Of a stretch of DNA of 64,000 nucleotides, positions 35,836-44,634 are shown piece by piece. The translations under genes and the position numbers were made by a program. The notes under the pieces were generated by a model, which saw nothing but the letters and a program-made list of their open reading frames with translations, had not been told where the DNA came from and made no database searches. Each line of letters begins with the position of its first letter. Positions within the stretch are counted from its first letter, which is position 1. This stretch comes from JAJXTN01 sp038230895 (GTDB taxonomy: Bacteria; Patescibacteriota; Saccharimonadia; Saccharimonadales; UBA4665), in assembly GCA_038230895.1 (NCBI GenBank), contig JBBRMJ010000001.1:65466-129465 (forward strand), in the 5' to 3' direction.

Positions 35836-37038
35836 TTAGCCCACGAAGGTCAGGGCGTGGCCGATTTTGCCGGCGCGGCCGGCGCGGCCGATGCGGTGGA
35901 CGTAGTCCTGGTAAGACTGTGGTTGGGTGTAGTTGATGACGTGGGTGATATCAGCAACGTCGATACCACGAGCGGCAACATCGGTGGCAACCAAGATTTT
36001 GGTCTTGCTGGCCTTGAAGCTGTCGAGGGCACGTTGGCGTTGACCTTGGGTCTTACCGCCGTGAATGGCGTCAGCTGAGAAACCACGTGCAATCAATTCA
36101 TTGCTGAGTTTCTCAACGCTGCGTTGGGTTTCATCGAAAATGATGACTTTAGCGACTTCTTGCTTGATCAGGATGTCCTGTAATTTATCCAGCTTGTCGT
36201 AAGGTGACATGTAGCGCACGACGTCTTGGTTGACGTTTTCGCTACTTTCGCTGGTTTTAACAGAGACAGTTTGTGGATCATGCGAGAAAGTCTGGATCAA
36301 ATTCTGGACTTTAGGCTCCATGGTAGCTGAGAAGAAGAATGACTGGCGATCAGCCGCCAAGCCCTTCAGGATGAAGCTGACATCGATGATGAAGCCCATG
36401 TCGAGCATGCGGTCGACCTCGTCGAGCACCACGAAGTTGAATTGCTCCAACTGTAGCGTGCCACGTTCCATGTGGTCCTTGATACGACCTGGAGTGCCGA
36501 TGACAATTCGGGGGTTACTGCGCAGATCACGCAATTGCGGACCCATGCTGGTACCACCGATGAGTAATGCGCCACTGAGGCCACTGCCACGAGCGATACT
36601 GCGACATTCGTCTTCGATTTGCTGGGCCAATTCACGGGTTGGAGCGACGATCAACACCTTAGACGACGGTTGCGTCATCAAGGCATTTAAGATTGGCAGC
36701 GCGAAAGCGGCTGTCTTGCCGGTACCAGTACTGGCGATGCCGATGACATCTTTGCCAGCTAGGCCAAGTGGGATGGTCTGGTCCTGGATTGGTGACGGAA
36801 TGGTGTAGCCTTTGGCTGCGATGTTGGCTTTTAGTAACGCGTCGACCTTGAAGTCGTCAAACGTGTGCACGGCATCGTAGACGGGCATATCTTGAACCGT
36901 CGCTTTGCGGACAAAGCGAGCTGGGTCAATGTATTCGCCACGGCGCTTGTTGCCGCCACTGCGACCGCCACCGCCGCTACGGCCACCACGACCACGGCTA
37001 TTAGAAGATTTATAAACTGAATATTTGTATGAGGGCAT
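35836..37038 (-). CDS. DEAD-box RNA helicase
   Basis: 400 residues. An Arg/Gly/Ser-rich N-terminus (about 1-35) precedes the helicase core: Q motif (PSPIQDQTIP), Walker A ASTGTGKT, PTRELAQQ, motif II DEVD instead of DEAD, SAT, and HRIGRAGRAG near the end. It should unwind short RNA duplexes during ribosome assembly or RNA decay. Here the RGG-like extension is N-terminal, whereas in many bacterial DEAD proteins the basic extension is C-terminal. It shares the neighbourhood with another RNA-binding protein. Confidence 0.93.
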   Translation of the reverse strand: MPSYKYSVYKSSNSRGRGGRSGGGGRSGGNKRRGEYIDPARFVRKATVQDMPVYDAVHTFDDFKVDALLKANIAAKGYTIPSPIQDQTIPLGLAGKDVIGIASTGTGKTAAFALPILNALMTQPSSKVLIVAPTRELAQQIEDECRSIARGSGLSGALLIGGTSMGPQLRDLRSNPRIVIGTPGRIKDHMERGTLQLEQFNFVVLDEVDRMLDMGFIIDVSFILKGLAADRQSFFFSATMEPKVQNLIQTFSHDPQTVSVKTSESSENVNQDVVRYMSPYDKLDKLQDILIKQEVAKVIIFDETQRSVEKLSNELIARGFSADAIHGGKTQGQRQRALDSFKASKTKILVATDVAARGIDVADITHVINYTQPQSYQDYVHRIGRAGRAGKIGHALTFVG

Positions 37039-37148
37039 AAAAAGAATCCTTCGCTGCTCTTACTAGATTTTATTAACTCGATTGCTAATGAAGTCGAGGT
37101 AATTATCTATGTACAGAACAAACCCGGATTCATCAAAACAATACTCAT

Positions 37149-37177
37149 ACATTAGCACGATATCCCACCAGTGTCAA
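37149..37177 (-). promoter_or_regulatory. promoter of the helicase gene
   Basis: TTGACA (37172-37177), a 17-nt spacer and TAATGT (37149-37154) on the minus strand, about 100 nt before the helicase ATG. A TATAAT at about 37205-37210 on the plus strand may serve the divergent gene. Confidence 0.6.
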
Positions 37178-37306
37178 CGGTCGATCTTAAATTGCAGTTT
37201 TTGGAATATAATAATGTGCATGCCAATCAGTCCGTTTTCCAAATCAATTCGCCTTCTTCAGACATACACCAGAAACTCCGAACTTGGAACTAAGGAGATT
37301 AGAGTT

Positions 37307-37897
37307 GTGAGCGAAGTTATTACACGCCTTAAGGTTGAAGCGATGAGATATGCTGACGTGGTCAAACGCAACGATACGCTGCTCATCGCGGATGAAAAGC
37401 TTACGGTCATTAGGGAGACAATGACGGACGATAACGTTCAGAAACTGCTTACCGAACAAGCAAAATTGGATCCCGGGCTAGATAAATGGCTCAAGTCTGT
37501 TGGCGGAAAGATTTCTAAAGTCCAGTCTTCTGAACTGAGCACACATGATTTAGACACTCTGGACATCGAAGCAGATGAAAAAGCCAGTGTAATAATGCAA
37601 CTCCACTCGGATACTGAAATGATTTACCACAATCTTTGGGCAGCAAAGACTAGGCTGAATCAATTTACTAAGTTTAAAAATTTTAATCCCAGCGGCGTGA
37701 GGGACGTAAGAAATCATCTGATTGAGCACACTGACAAAGCTAAATCTTACGCCTACATCTATTCGTTCGGAATTGCGACAAAAGGACCAGTTCTTAGGCC
37801 AGTTAAACCTGCAGAATCTAAAGCGCCACATGATCGAGGCCTTCAGACGAATGTTGAAGAGTTTACGAAAGCCTTAGAGAACGTTCTTAGCGGCTAA
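37307..37897 (+). CDS. hypothetical helical protein
   Basis: 196 residues from GTG 37307, preferred because AAGGAG lies 8 nt upstream; the open frame reaches back to 37109 but that part looks non-coding. The product is charged and mostly helical, without membrane segments. The C-terminal part has an Arg/His-containing block (GVRDVRNHLIEH) seen in some HEPN-like or abortive-infection proteins, but the match is too weak to name. It is a lone plus-strand gene among minus-strand genes. Confidence 0.55.
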   Translation: MSEVITRLKVEAMRYADVVKRNDTLLIADEKLTVIRETMTDDNVQKLLTEQAKLDPGLDKWLKSVGGKISKVQSSELSTHDLDTLDIEADEKASVIMQLHSDTEMIYHNLWAAKTRLNQFTKFKNFNPSGVRDVRNHLIEHTDKAKSYAYIYSFGIATKGPVLRPVKPAESKAPHDRGLQTNVEEFTKALENVLSG

Positions 37898-37901
37898 GCT
37901 C

Positions 37902-38066
37902 TTAGTCGCTGGCCAGATGCCAGAGCTGGCAGTGACGACAGACATAGGTTTTGAGTTTGGTGCCGTGTTGGTAGAGGGCGACGGTGGCTGCAGCCTGCGC
38001 CTGGCGTTCGGTGTCGAACGCCAGTTTGTCGGCGCAGGGTAATGCAGGTGAGGTGTCTTCGAGCAT
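37902..38066 (-). CDS. small zinc-ribbon-like protein
   Basis: 54 residues, ATG 38066 to TAA 37902. The pattern PCADKLAFDT near the start and YVCRHCQLWHL near the end places a C-x2-C-x3-H cluster in a short alpha/beta protein. Such tiny proteins are widespread and probably bind zinc; their role is unknown. It starts 3 nt after the SRPBCC gene stop and so is probably the last gene of that cluster. Confidence 0.75.
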   Translation of the reverse strand: MLEDTSPALPCADKLAFDTERQAQAAATVALYQHGTKLKTYVCRHCQLWHLASD

Positions 38067-38069
38067 GGC

Positions 38070-38462
38070 CTAGGCGTCCGGTCCTTCTAGGAGCTCCTGG
38101 ATAGGACCAAGATAATAGTCTTCCCACCCCTGTTCTATATCCTTGGATTCTTCATCGGGCACGCCACTATGGACCAACTCGACAAGAGTCTTATCGTGGT
38201 CAGTGCTGAACCTAAAACTAACTTTGGATGGCTGCTTCCAATTATGGCCACTATACCAATCTTGTTCTAGGAGTTGTTTGTCAACAACCTTGGTATTGAC
38301 ACCGTGTATGTCGCCACCCCACAGACTAAACTGATTGCCCACCTGAGCGGTCATTTTTGCTGGGCCACCGCCCCACTGGTCGATGATTTCTGGCTCAACA
38401 AAGGCGTGCCAAACCAGATCCAATGGGGCGGTCATGATGTATGTTTGTTTGATAGTTTTCAT
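38070..38462 (-). CDS. SRPBCC / AHSA1-domain protein
   Basis: 130 residues covering one START-like domain (TYIMTAPLDLVWHAFVEPEIIDQWGGG at the start, FSTDHDKTLVELVHSGVP, EDYYLGPIQELLE at the end). Members bind hydrophobic ligands; none is known here. It is part of a cluster with YCII, a second SRPBCC protein and an ArsR regulator. Confidence 0.85.
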   Translation of the reverse strand: MKTIKQTYIMTAPLDLVWHAFVEPEIIDQWGGGPAKMTAQVGNQFSLWGGDIHGVNTKVVDKQLLEQDWYSGHNWKQPSKVSFRFSTDHDKTLVELVHSGVPDEESKDIEQGWEDYYLGPIQELLEGPDA

Positions 38463-38465
38463 GAG

Positions 38466-38780
38466 CTACATTGCAGGATAGGTCTCGTAGACATCACAGC
38501 GGCCAGAGCCGTCGACAACTAAGGGGACCATCTGAGCGGCCTGGACGGCGTTGTCCATGCTGTCAGCCTTGATGACACTGTAGCCAGTAACATGCTCGCC
38601 GGATACATCGGTGACACCGCCTTTGCTGACGCTTTTGGAGTTGGAGCAAGGGTTGCCCGCATCAACGAGGTTGTCGCCACAGGCTTGCATCCATTCGCCC
38701 CAGGCTGCCATAACTTTGGCACCTTCTTCAGGGCTAGTTGGCATACCGCCACCATAATAAACGAGTAAGTAATTTGCCAT
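38466..38780 (-). CDS. YCII-related domain protein
   Basis: 104 residues (MANYLLVYYGGGMPTSPEE, MAAWGEWMQACG, VSGEHVTGYSVIKADSMD). This DGPF/YCII fold is common in actinobacterial clusters with SRPBCC proteins and sigma or ArsR regulators. Function unknown. It lies 3 nt from the downstream gene. Confidence 0.88.
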   Translation of the reverse strand: MANYLLVYYGGGMPTSPEEGAKVMAAWGEWMQACGDNLVDAGNPCSNSKSVSKGGVTDVSGEHVTGYSVIKADSMDNAVQAAQMVPLVVDGSGRCDVYETYPAM

Positions 38781-38790
38781 CGATTTCTCC

Positions 38791-39240
38791 TTATTTAGTA
38801 ATTAATAGCTCCATGTTCACCATACAGCCCAGCCAGCCTTCGGCGTGCGCTTGCACCGATTGCGGACTACCGAGGCGATCATGGACGAGCGTGAGTTTGG
38901 TACCTTCAGGCACCGGGTCGAGGAGGACGGTGACCGTGGAGGTATCTTCGGTCGGTGCACCTTCCCATTGCCAACTATAAACCAACTTGTGGGGAGGTTC
39001 GAGCTCCTGGAAGATACCATGCACTGTATCGGTTTTGCCATCATGGCTCATCGCAATTGTGTACGCTCCGCCGACTTTGGCTTCGCCCTCGGCTTTGGTG
39101 CTAAAACCCGTCGGTGCTGGTCGATGCCAAATACTGATTTTCTCTGGGTCGGTCCACAACTCCCATATTTCTTCAGGCGTCGCGCGAAAGACACGCGTGA
39201 TGGTCAGACTGGTATCGCTGGTTTGTAGTGAAGGTTCCAT
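38791..39240 (-). CDS. SRPBCC / AHSA1-domain protein
   Basis: 149 residues, START-like fold (ITRVFRATPEEIWELWTDPEKISIWHRPAP; LVYSWQWEGAPTEDTSTVTV; VNMELLITK at the end). It overlaps the ArsR gene by 1 nt, an arrangement seen in many bacterial pairs where an ArsR regulator controls an SRPBCC partner. Confidence 0.9.
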   Translation of the reverse strand: MEPSLQTSDTSLTITRVFRATPEEIWELWTDPEKISIWHRPAPTGFSTKAEGEAKVGGAYTIAMSHDGKTDTVHGIFQELEPPHKLVYSWQWEGAPTEDTSTVTVLLDPVPEGTKLTLVHDRLGSPQSVQAHAEGWLGCMVNMELLITK

Positions 39241-39572
39241 TAGACTTCTCCATTTTTACGGGTAATAAACACTTCTAGGTCGTCAAGCTGCTGATTCCAG
39301 AATTTACGATGAGATTCAATCCATTCCTGAGCGTTGCTTAAGGTACTTGGCTCAAGACTAACTCGTTGCTCTCGACCGACTTTGCGACGGCTGATGAGTC
39401 CAGCCTGTTCCAGGACTTTGACGTGCTTGTGCAGTAGCGGCAAGCTCATATCGAGTGGCGTGGCCAGTTCAGTCATCGACCGCGGCCCGCTTTGCAACAA
39501 AGCTATAATGTCACGCCGCGGTTCACCAGCGAGCGCTCCAAAAATCTCATTTAGCAGATTTTTGTTAACCAT
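39240..39572 (-). CDS. ArsR-family transcriptional repressor
   Basis: 110 residues from ATG 39572 (MVNKNLLNEIFGALAGEPRRD); the open frame extends upstream through the promoter and is not coding there. Winged-helix features are SMTELATPLDMSLPLLHKHVKVLEQAGL and an RRKVGREQRVS wing. No Cys metal-binding motif is present, so it belongs to the non-metal subgroup often paired with SRPBCC proteins. A perfect 7-bp inverted repeat overlaps its own start. Confidence 0.92.
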   Translation of the reverse strand: MVNKNLLNEIFGALAGEPRRDIIALLQSGPRSMTELATPLDMSLPLLHKHVKVLEQAGLISRRKVGREQRVSLEPSTLSNAQEWIESHRKFWNQQLDDLEVFITRKNGEV

Positions 39573-39608
39573 GTGGTTAACTTTACACTCGCTGATTGTG
39601 TCTGTCAA
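39564..39608 (-). promoter_or_regulatory. autoregulated, near-leaderless promoter with operator
   Basis: TTGACA (39603-39608), a 17-nt spacer and TAAAGT (39580-39585). Transcription should begin at about 39573, next to ATG 39572. The inverted repeat GTTAACC-atgt-GGTTAAC (39564-39581) covers the -10 edge, start site and initiation codon, as expected for self-repression. Confidence 0.75.
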
Positions 39609-39657
39609 CATCTCATATAGCTGTAATATCCCAGAAATATGATATAGTTTATTTTCC

Positions 39658-40461
39658 ATGAGCGAACTCAGTACCATCCGCAATAGCAGAGTATATTACA
39701 CCACCGATCCCCGTGGCTTTGCCTGCATGGCGCTCGGTATTGAAGAGAAAATTAGCGACTATGCTGAGGCTGCCAATGTTCTGGCGAATAACGGTTACCA
39801 TGTTGCTCTGTACCCTTGTGATAGCGACATACTGAAACAAGGTGATCCGGAGTTGCTCGGTATTCATAGTGATGCGGTTAAAGAACATTTTGGAAATCTG
39901 GCTGCCAATGTCGACGAGACGTTTTACTTCGGCTGCAGCCTCGGTGCTAGTATTGCCCTGCACTTGCAACGTCGTGATAAACGAGCAAAGCCGGGATTGT
40001 ATGCCACAGCCGGTATTCGACTGTCACGCGCCGTATTTAAATCCGAAGGCTTTCGAGGTATGGACATTACTGCAGCATTTGAAAGCAGTATGGGCGTCAA
40101 TCAAGGTGACGACGCCATCACTCTGGAAGCTGCAGAGGCACTACTTCAAGTGGCGTGGCAAGATTATGAAATGGATGTGGCTACCCCACCCCTCGCGAAC
40201 TTTGCAGGCGCGCTTTTAGTCCTTGGAAAAGCCGATATGGCGATCGATTACGATGAAGCATTAAGCAGTATGCGAAGCTGGCGTGAGGTTGGCGTGCCGA
40301 TACAGACCCTGACGCAGCCCAGCTCCGGTCATTTAGCGACCTTACGCACCGTTCGCAATAACTTCGGCAAGCTATTCGTGGCTTCACAAGATCCTGAAAC
40401 TTATCGCACAGCATTTGGTGAATTTGAGCTCGAGCAGTGGGATACCTGCAGAGTTGTATAA
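39658..40461 (+). CDS. alpha/beta-hydrolase-like protein
   Basis: 267 residues, cytoplasmic. A nucleophile elbow GCSLGAS lies near residue 93, and a late His (SSGHLATL, about 222) is in the right place for a catalytic triad; the acid is not obvious. Divergent from the ArsR gene with 85 bp between starts, so it may share its control. It may be an esterase or acyltransferase; substrate unknown. Confidence 0.65.
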   Translation: MSELSTIRNSRVYYTTDPRGFACMALGIEEKISDYAEAANVLANNGYHVALYPCDSDILKQGDPELLGIHSDAVKEHFGNLAANVDETFYFGCSLGASIALHLQRRDKRAKPGLYATAGIRLSRAVFKSEGFRGMDITAAFESSMGVNQGDDAITLEAAEALLQVAWQDYEMDVATPPLANFAGALLVLGKADMAIDYDEALSSMRSWREVGVPIQTLTQPSSGHLATLRTVRNNFGKLFVASQDPETYRTAFGEFELEQWDTCRVV

Positions 40462-40535
40462 ATGAACTTGTTAAAGGTTAAACTTATGCTATTATATGAA
40501 TATATTACGTTTGATGAGTCGAGGATAGCTATAAT

Positions 40536-42026
40536 ATGATTACATCTCGCGCCGCTGCCATTATTAAATCAAGCCTAGTAATCGTTCTCGTATGTAGCGC
40601 ACTAGGTGGAGCCATTGCCAATAGTTCGGCTGCGACCATTGTCGTGCCAGTGCCAGCGCCGTCATTCACTAATAGTACGCAAACTGCAGCTGTCGTTGCC
40701 ACCACTTTTGGCGTCATAGCGGGTAGCACCAATTATCCTGATCCAACACGTCCCGAGGAAATCAATGGCCGGGTCGTAACCAATCAACCACAAGCAGTGC
40801 GCGTCATTTCGTCACTTGGTGATAGTGGCTGGGTCGACACGACTATGGGTTGGAACTTCGCTAATCCCCTGAATATTGCCAGCGTCCACTTTGGTATGGG
40901 CATCAACGCGCGTGATCAGCAATTGTCACTTCGTATTTATTTGGCTCCGTCCGGTAGTGCACCAGACATTACTGATACCTATCCGCTTGCCACGACCGTA
41001 ACCTACAATGCCCTCCCCGGCCAAGCCTCTGCCTATGTTATTGATGGTGGCGCATGCTCACAAGTTGCCCAAATTGGACAGCCAAACCGCCCTCTTAACA
41101 CAATCAAACAAGTTATTGCCGACAATCCGAACATGTTTGTCCACATGGGTGACACCACCTATGTAGATACTTGGAAGAATATCACACAAGGCGTCGGTGA
41201 CGATCCAGCGACTTACAGCAAGTTCGCTTTTGGCGCACGTTCGTTCTACGCCCAACCAGATATCAATGCTTTGTTTAGCAAAGTTCTTGCTCGCGTGGTA
41301 CTCGACGATCACGATACCGGTCCTGACAATGACTATGCCACCAACGTCTATCCGTCGGCACGACAGGTGTACACCGATGCCTTCGCCACCAATTTCAATA
41401 ACTCCCAATTTGATATCAATAGCCTGCTCGCCCCCGCGTCAGTCAATTACGACACTTTTTACCTCGGCAGCAAGACACAGGCTTGGGTACTCGACAACCG
41501 CCTCTGGGCCGACCATCCTGGCACTAAACCCAACGGTCAAACCTACGCCAGCCAGCTTGGGCTCTATCAACTGAATTGGCTGAGGAACACCTTGGCAGCC
41601 TCGACCAAACCGATCAAGATTATCTACTCCCCTCGTTCTTTCACGCAGAGCTACCAAGGCGGTGAGCAAAAAGATATCTTGGCCGTCATGAAAGCTTCGC
41701 TGGTGGCAAATCCTAACAGTCGCATCATCATCGTGAGTGGTGATACCCATGCTGCCGCTGTCTGGCAGATCAGTGATCCACGCATCCAAGAATACCTGAG
41801 CGGACCGCTGTTCAACACGACCAAGCACAGTGTTCATGCCCTCTCCACCTGGCAGATCAATGCCGGCTACGTGGCCCTCTACAATGACGATGGTGGCATT
41901 GATGGTCGCGCCCTCTACAACGTTTACAACCGCATCGCTGTCGACGAAGCCACTGGCAATCTAACCGTTAACATCGTTGCCGAAGACGGCACGGTTATCT
42001 ACGGCCAAACCTTCACCGGTTTGTAA
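40536..42026 (+). CDS. secreted PhoD-like phosphatase/phosphodiesterase
   Basis: 496 residues with a signal peptide (about 8-33). Metal-binding motifs of the PhoD metallophosphatase family are present: HMGDTTYVD (about 204), LDDHDTG (about 262), and VSGDTHAAA (about 402). It should release phosphate from extracellular esters or wall teichoic-acid-like polymers using Fe/Ca. The C-terminal part is short. It is monocistronic. Confidence 0.85.
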   Translation: MITSRAAAIIKSSLVIVLVCSALGGAIANSSAATIVVPVPAPSFTNSTQTAAVVATTFGVIAGSTNYPDPTRPEEINGRVVTNQPQAVRVISSLGDSGWVDTTMGWNFANPLNIASVHFGMGINARDQQLSLRIYLAPSGSAPDITDTYPLATTVTYNALPGQASAYVIDGGACSQVAQIGQPNRPLNTIKQVIADNPNMFVHMGDTTYVDTWKNITQGVGDDPATYSKFAFGARSFYAQPDINALFSKVLARVVLDDHDTGPDNDYATNVYPSARQVYTDAFATNFNNSQFDINSLLAPASVNYDTFYLGSKTQAWVLDNRLWADHPGTKPNGQTYASQLGLYQLNWLRNTLAASTKPIKIIYSPRSFTQSYQGGEQKDILAVMKASLVANPNSRIIIVSGDTHAAAVWQISDPRIQEYLSGPLFNTTKHSVHALSTWQINAGYVALYNDDGGIDGRALYNVYNRIAVDEATGNLTVNIVAEDGTVIYGQTFTGL

Positions 42027-42067
42027 ATCTTCCTCCAATAGAAATCAAAAGGGATTCAGAACAAATA

Positions 42068-42781
42068 TTAGCAAGCGACGTCTTGGTCGAGTTTGCTTTG
42101 TCGGCTTTTGTACTGCATCAGTAGGCTGGGACCGCCAGTGAATTGGTGACCAGTGCAGTAGGTTTGAGCTTGTTTCGCGGAGGTCCATGTGGTCGCACCC
42201 CAGCTTGGCCAATTGTTCTGCCAGCTGCCGGTTATACTTTGCCATTGAGCGCTGGTGCTATAAACACCGACGGTCGTCGCGCCACTGGCCGATAACGCAT
42301 CAAATTCACCCTGCAAACTTTTTTGATTCTGCACGCTGTCTTGATTCCAGGTGTTCGATGTCTCTACGTCTAACCACCACTTGCTACTGCTCAATGCTTG
42401 AGAGCTGGCATAACTTAGTGCGTCTCGAGCGGCGTTATAACCATAATTGTAGGCAGCGCAGTACACATCGCCGTTACAGCCCACCTGTGCTTGCGTGTAA
42501 TAGCTGGAGGTTGAACTGGCGTTCAAGCCGGTATTAACATAGAGACTCAAGTCTGTGAAATGGCTTGCTTCGGCAGCTGCACAACTATTATGACCATAAA
42601 CAATACCGTTTGTGACACCCACGATTCCAAAACTTACTGCAGGAATACTAGCGGAACAATTTGGATAACTAACATCGACGCCGGTACTACCCGTGGCATA
42701 GACACTTGAAGCGAGCGCTCCTTGTGTAAACAGCACTGATACAGCCGCAATAACTCCGATAAATGATAAGATTTTCTTCAA
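42068..42781 (-). CDS. secreted GH25-like/DUF1906-type protein
   Basis: 237 residues, initiated at TTG 42781 (GGAG ribosome binding site 7 nt upstream, no better ATG). Signal peptide at about 1-25. The mature chain follows the glycoside-hydrolase-like TIM barrel: STGVDVSYPNC at the start, KWWLDVETSNTW in the middle (Asp-x-Glu pair), then GVYSTSAQWQ. Several Cys suggest disulfides. Relatives cut or bind peptidoglycan. Upstream is TATACT (near 42815). Confidence 0.78.
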   Translation of the reverse strand: MKKILSFIGVIAAVSVLFTQGALASSVYATGSTGVDVSYPNCSASIPAVSFGIVGVTNGIVYGHNSCAAAEASHFTDLSLYVNTGLNASSTSSYYTQAQVGCNGDVYCAAYNYGYNAARDALSYASSQALSSSKWWLDVETSNTWNQDSVQNQKSLQGEFDALSASGATTVGVYSTSAQWQSITGSWQNNWPSWGATTWTSAKQAQTYCTGHQFTGGPSLLMQYKSRQSKLDQDVAC

Positions 42782-42893
42782 TTTTTACTCCAAACTTTAT
42801 ACGTCTAGTATACATTGTTTGGTTCATATCCTTATCAACGCCGATAACAACCCCGTCATCCTAGGACGCGTCTACATAAAGATTTATACCATG

Positions 42894-42919
42894 AAAAAAG
42901 CCCAACCAAACGGTCGGGC
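42894..42919 (-). terminator. intrinsic terminator of tmRNA
   Basis: On the minus strand an 8-bp stem, GCCCGACC-GTTT-GGTTGGGC, is followed by six T. It begins 8 nt past the tmRNA 3' end. Confidence 0.9.
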
Positions 42920-42927
42920 ACTTTTCT

Positions 42928-43311
42928 TGGTGGAGCTGGTGGGTACTGCCCCCACGTCCGCCGGTTTATCTTGGTTAGTCATCTACAGGCATAGTTCGTT
43001 TTGTTGTCTTGAGGAATGAGTATCGAAACGAACAAACATCTCATTCCAGCAATCCTGATCTTAGCAAATAGCTCAGATGGCACTACTTGAGCATCCAGAA
43101 ATATAGCGCGCCTTTGCATTATCTGGCGTCACACGCGGCGCGGCGATAGTAATTAAACTAAAGCTGGTGCGAATGCCAAACGCTGTCCGAGGACTTTGTT
43201 CACTGCATCGCTAATAGAAGTTTTTGCATCTATTGTAGTTTGCCTATACGCTGACAAGCGACCTGCTGATCTAACCGATAAAGTCCAACGTCGAGCTTAA
43301 AATTCAGCCCC
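42928..43311 (-). ncRNA. ssrA: transfer-messenger RNA
   Basis: 384 nt. The 5' end GGGGCTG pairs with CAGCTCC before an encoded ACCA. The tRNA-like 3' half and the downstream terminator are clear. TATAAT at 43320-43325 sits about 9 nt before the 5' end. Two tag frames are possible: a 10-residue one starting GCAAAC at 43243 (ANYNRCKNFY), and a 24-residue one from GCA 43227 to TAA 43153 ending LAFAPALV. The second has the hydrophobic end expected of a proteolysis tag. Confidence 0.92.
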
Positions 43312-43355
43312 GTGAACTTATTATATCACTTTTACGCAAATTAAGCATTAGTTTT

Positions 43356-43820
43356 TTATAAGCCGAGGGGATGGTCGCAGGCGCCGAGTTTACCTGGGCG
43401 GCAGACAATGTGGTGCAAGTTTTGTAGGCCGGCGATGAGCTGCAACAAGTGATCTTCGCCGAGGCTGGCGTATTCTGGGCCAAAGCTACGGCGGATAATG
43501 GACGTCGCGGCTTCAGTAACTTGCATGCCGAGAGTGGTTGGCGCAGTGATGTGTTTGCGGCGATTCTGGGGATCGGGGCGAGCGTTCAGTAGTCCTTTAG
43601 CTTGTAATAATTTAATCTGGCGGCTGATGCTGGCTTCAGTTTGGCCGAGGCTATCAGCGATGGTTTTCTGCTGAACACGCGGGTTCCATTCCAGCACCAT
43701 CAATATTTTGTACTGACTAACACCAATGCCTAGCTGTTCTTGTAGCACTTGGTCGGACTGCTTGCTCATCACAGAAGCCAGGTGTTCAACCAGATAGGCA
43801 AGATTGTTGGTGGGACCCAT
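43356..43820 (-). CDS. MarR-family transcriptional regulator
   Basis: 154 residues: helical dimerisation ends around a winged helix (QYKILMVLEWNPRVQQKTIADSLGQTEAS, ISRQIKLLQAKGLLNARPDPQNRR). The recognition helix and Asp-Arg wing pattern are intact. The C-terminus ends with a short Cys-containing tail. Target unknown; the 42-56-nt flanks hold no obvious palindrome. Confidence 0.92.
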   Translation of the reverse strand: MGPTNNLAYLVEHLASVMSKQSDQVLQEQLGIGVSQYKILMVLEWNPRVQQKTIADSLGQTEASISRQIKLLQAKGLLNARPDPQNRRKHITAPTTLGMQVTEAATSIIRRSFGPEYASLGEDHLLQLIAGLQNLHHIVCRPGKLGACDHPLGL

Positions 43821-43852
43821 GACTACTACTGTAATCCGGGACTCTTAACACG

Positions 43853-44632
43853 TCAAGCGTTTGCCTGGTAGAGCTGATGCCACTCATCAAGGGATAAAGT
43901 TTGGGCGCGGCGCGCAGGATCGATACCGGCAGTTTCACAAATTGTTTTTATCGTGGTCTTGTCGAGTTGCAGTCCACCGCTCAGACTATTTAAGAGCGTC
44001 TTGCGGCGTTGGCTAAAGCCGGCTTTGACCAGCTGGAAGAAGCGTTTCGGTTCGACGTCATGGAACAGTAGAATTGGGCGTCGCTGCATGATCAAGACTT
44101 GGGAATCTACTTTCGGTGGGGGTGTGAATAGCTCTGCTGGCACGATATTGCCCACCTCGACCTGCCAATAGTACTGCGCCGTGACGCTGAGGATGGACAT
44201 CGCTCCCGGCTCAGCAGCTACCCGCTCGGCAACTTCCTTTTGGACTAACAGCACGGCGACAGTCGGTGGATTCGCTGTCTCGCTTAACGTTCGAATCAAA
44301 TTACTGGTGAGGTAATACGGGATGTTGGCTACTAATTTATAGCCGGTTGGCAACTGGGTGAAATCGAAGCGCAGAATATCCTCAATCACCACTGACAGGT
44401 TCTTCGCAGGCACACGCTGCGGCAATTGCTTGGCCAATATCTCATCAAACTCGACAGCGATGACCTGCTTCGCTTGTTCGACGAGAACTGACGTCAGCGT
44501 ACCGAGACCTGGACCTATCTCCAGCACAGTATCGGTCGCGCTTATTTCAGCGCTGGCGGCAATGTCCTCCAACACTTGCTGATCATGGAGCCAGTGCTGT
44601 CCGAGTGATTTCTTCGGGGTAATCTCATTCAT
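43853..44632 (-). CDS. rsmA: 16S rRNA dimethyladenosine transferase
   Basis: 259 residues, normal length. KSLGQHWLHDQQVLE at the start, the SAM motif VLEIGPGLGTLTSVL (about 38-52), and the catalytic NIPYYLTS (about 105-112) identify KsgA/RsmA, which dimethylates two adenosines near the 3' end of 16S rRNA. The start codon lies 3 nt from the hairpin element at 44635-44759, and no strong ribosome binding site is visible outside that stem. Confidence 0.96.
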   Translation of the reverse strand: MNEITPKKSLGQHWLHDQQVLEDIAASAEISATDTVLEIGPGLGTLTSVLVEQAKQVIAVEFDEILAKQLPQRVPAKNLSVVIEDILRFDFTQLPTGYKLVANIPYYLTSNLIRTLSETANPPTVAVLLVQKEVAERVAAEPGAMSILSVTAQYYWQVEVGNIVPAELFTPPPKVDSQVLIMQRRPILLFHDVEPKRFFQLVKAGFSQRRKTLLNSLSGGLQLDKTTIKTICETAGIDPARRAQTLSLDEWHQLYQANA

Positions 44633-44634
44633 AA

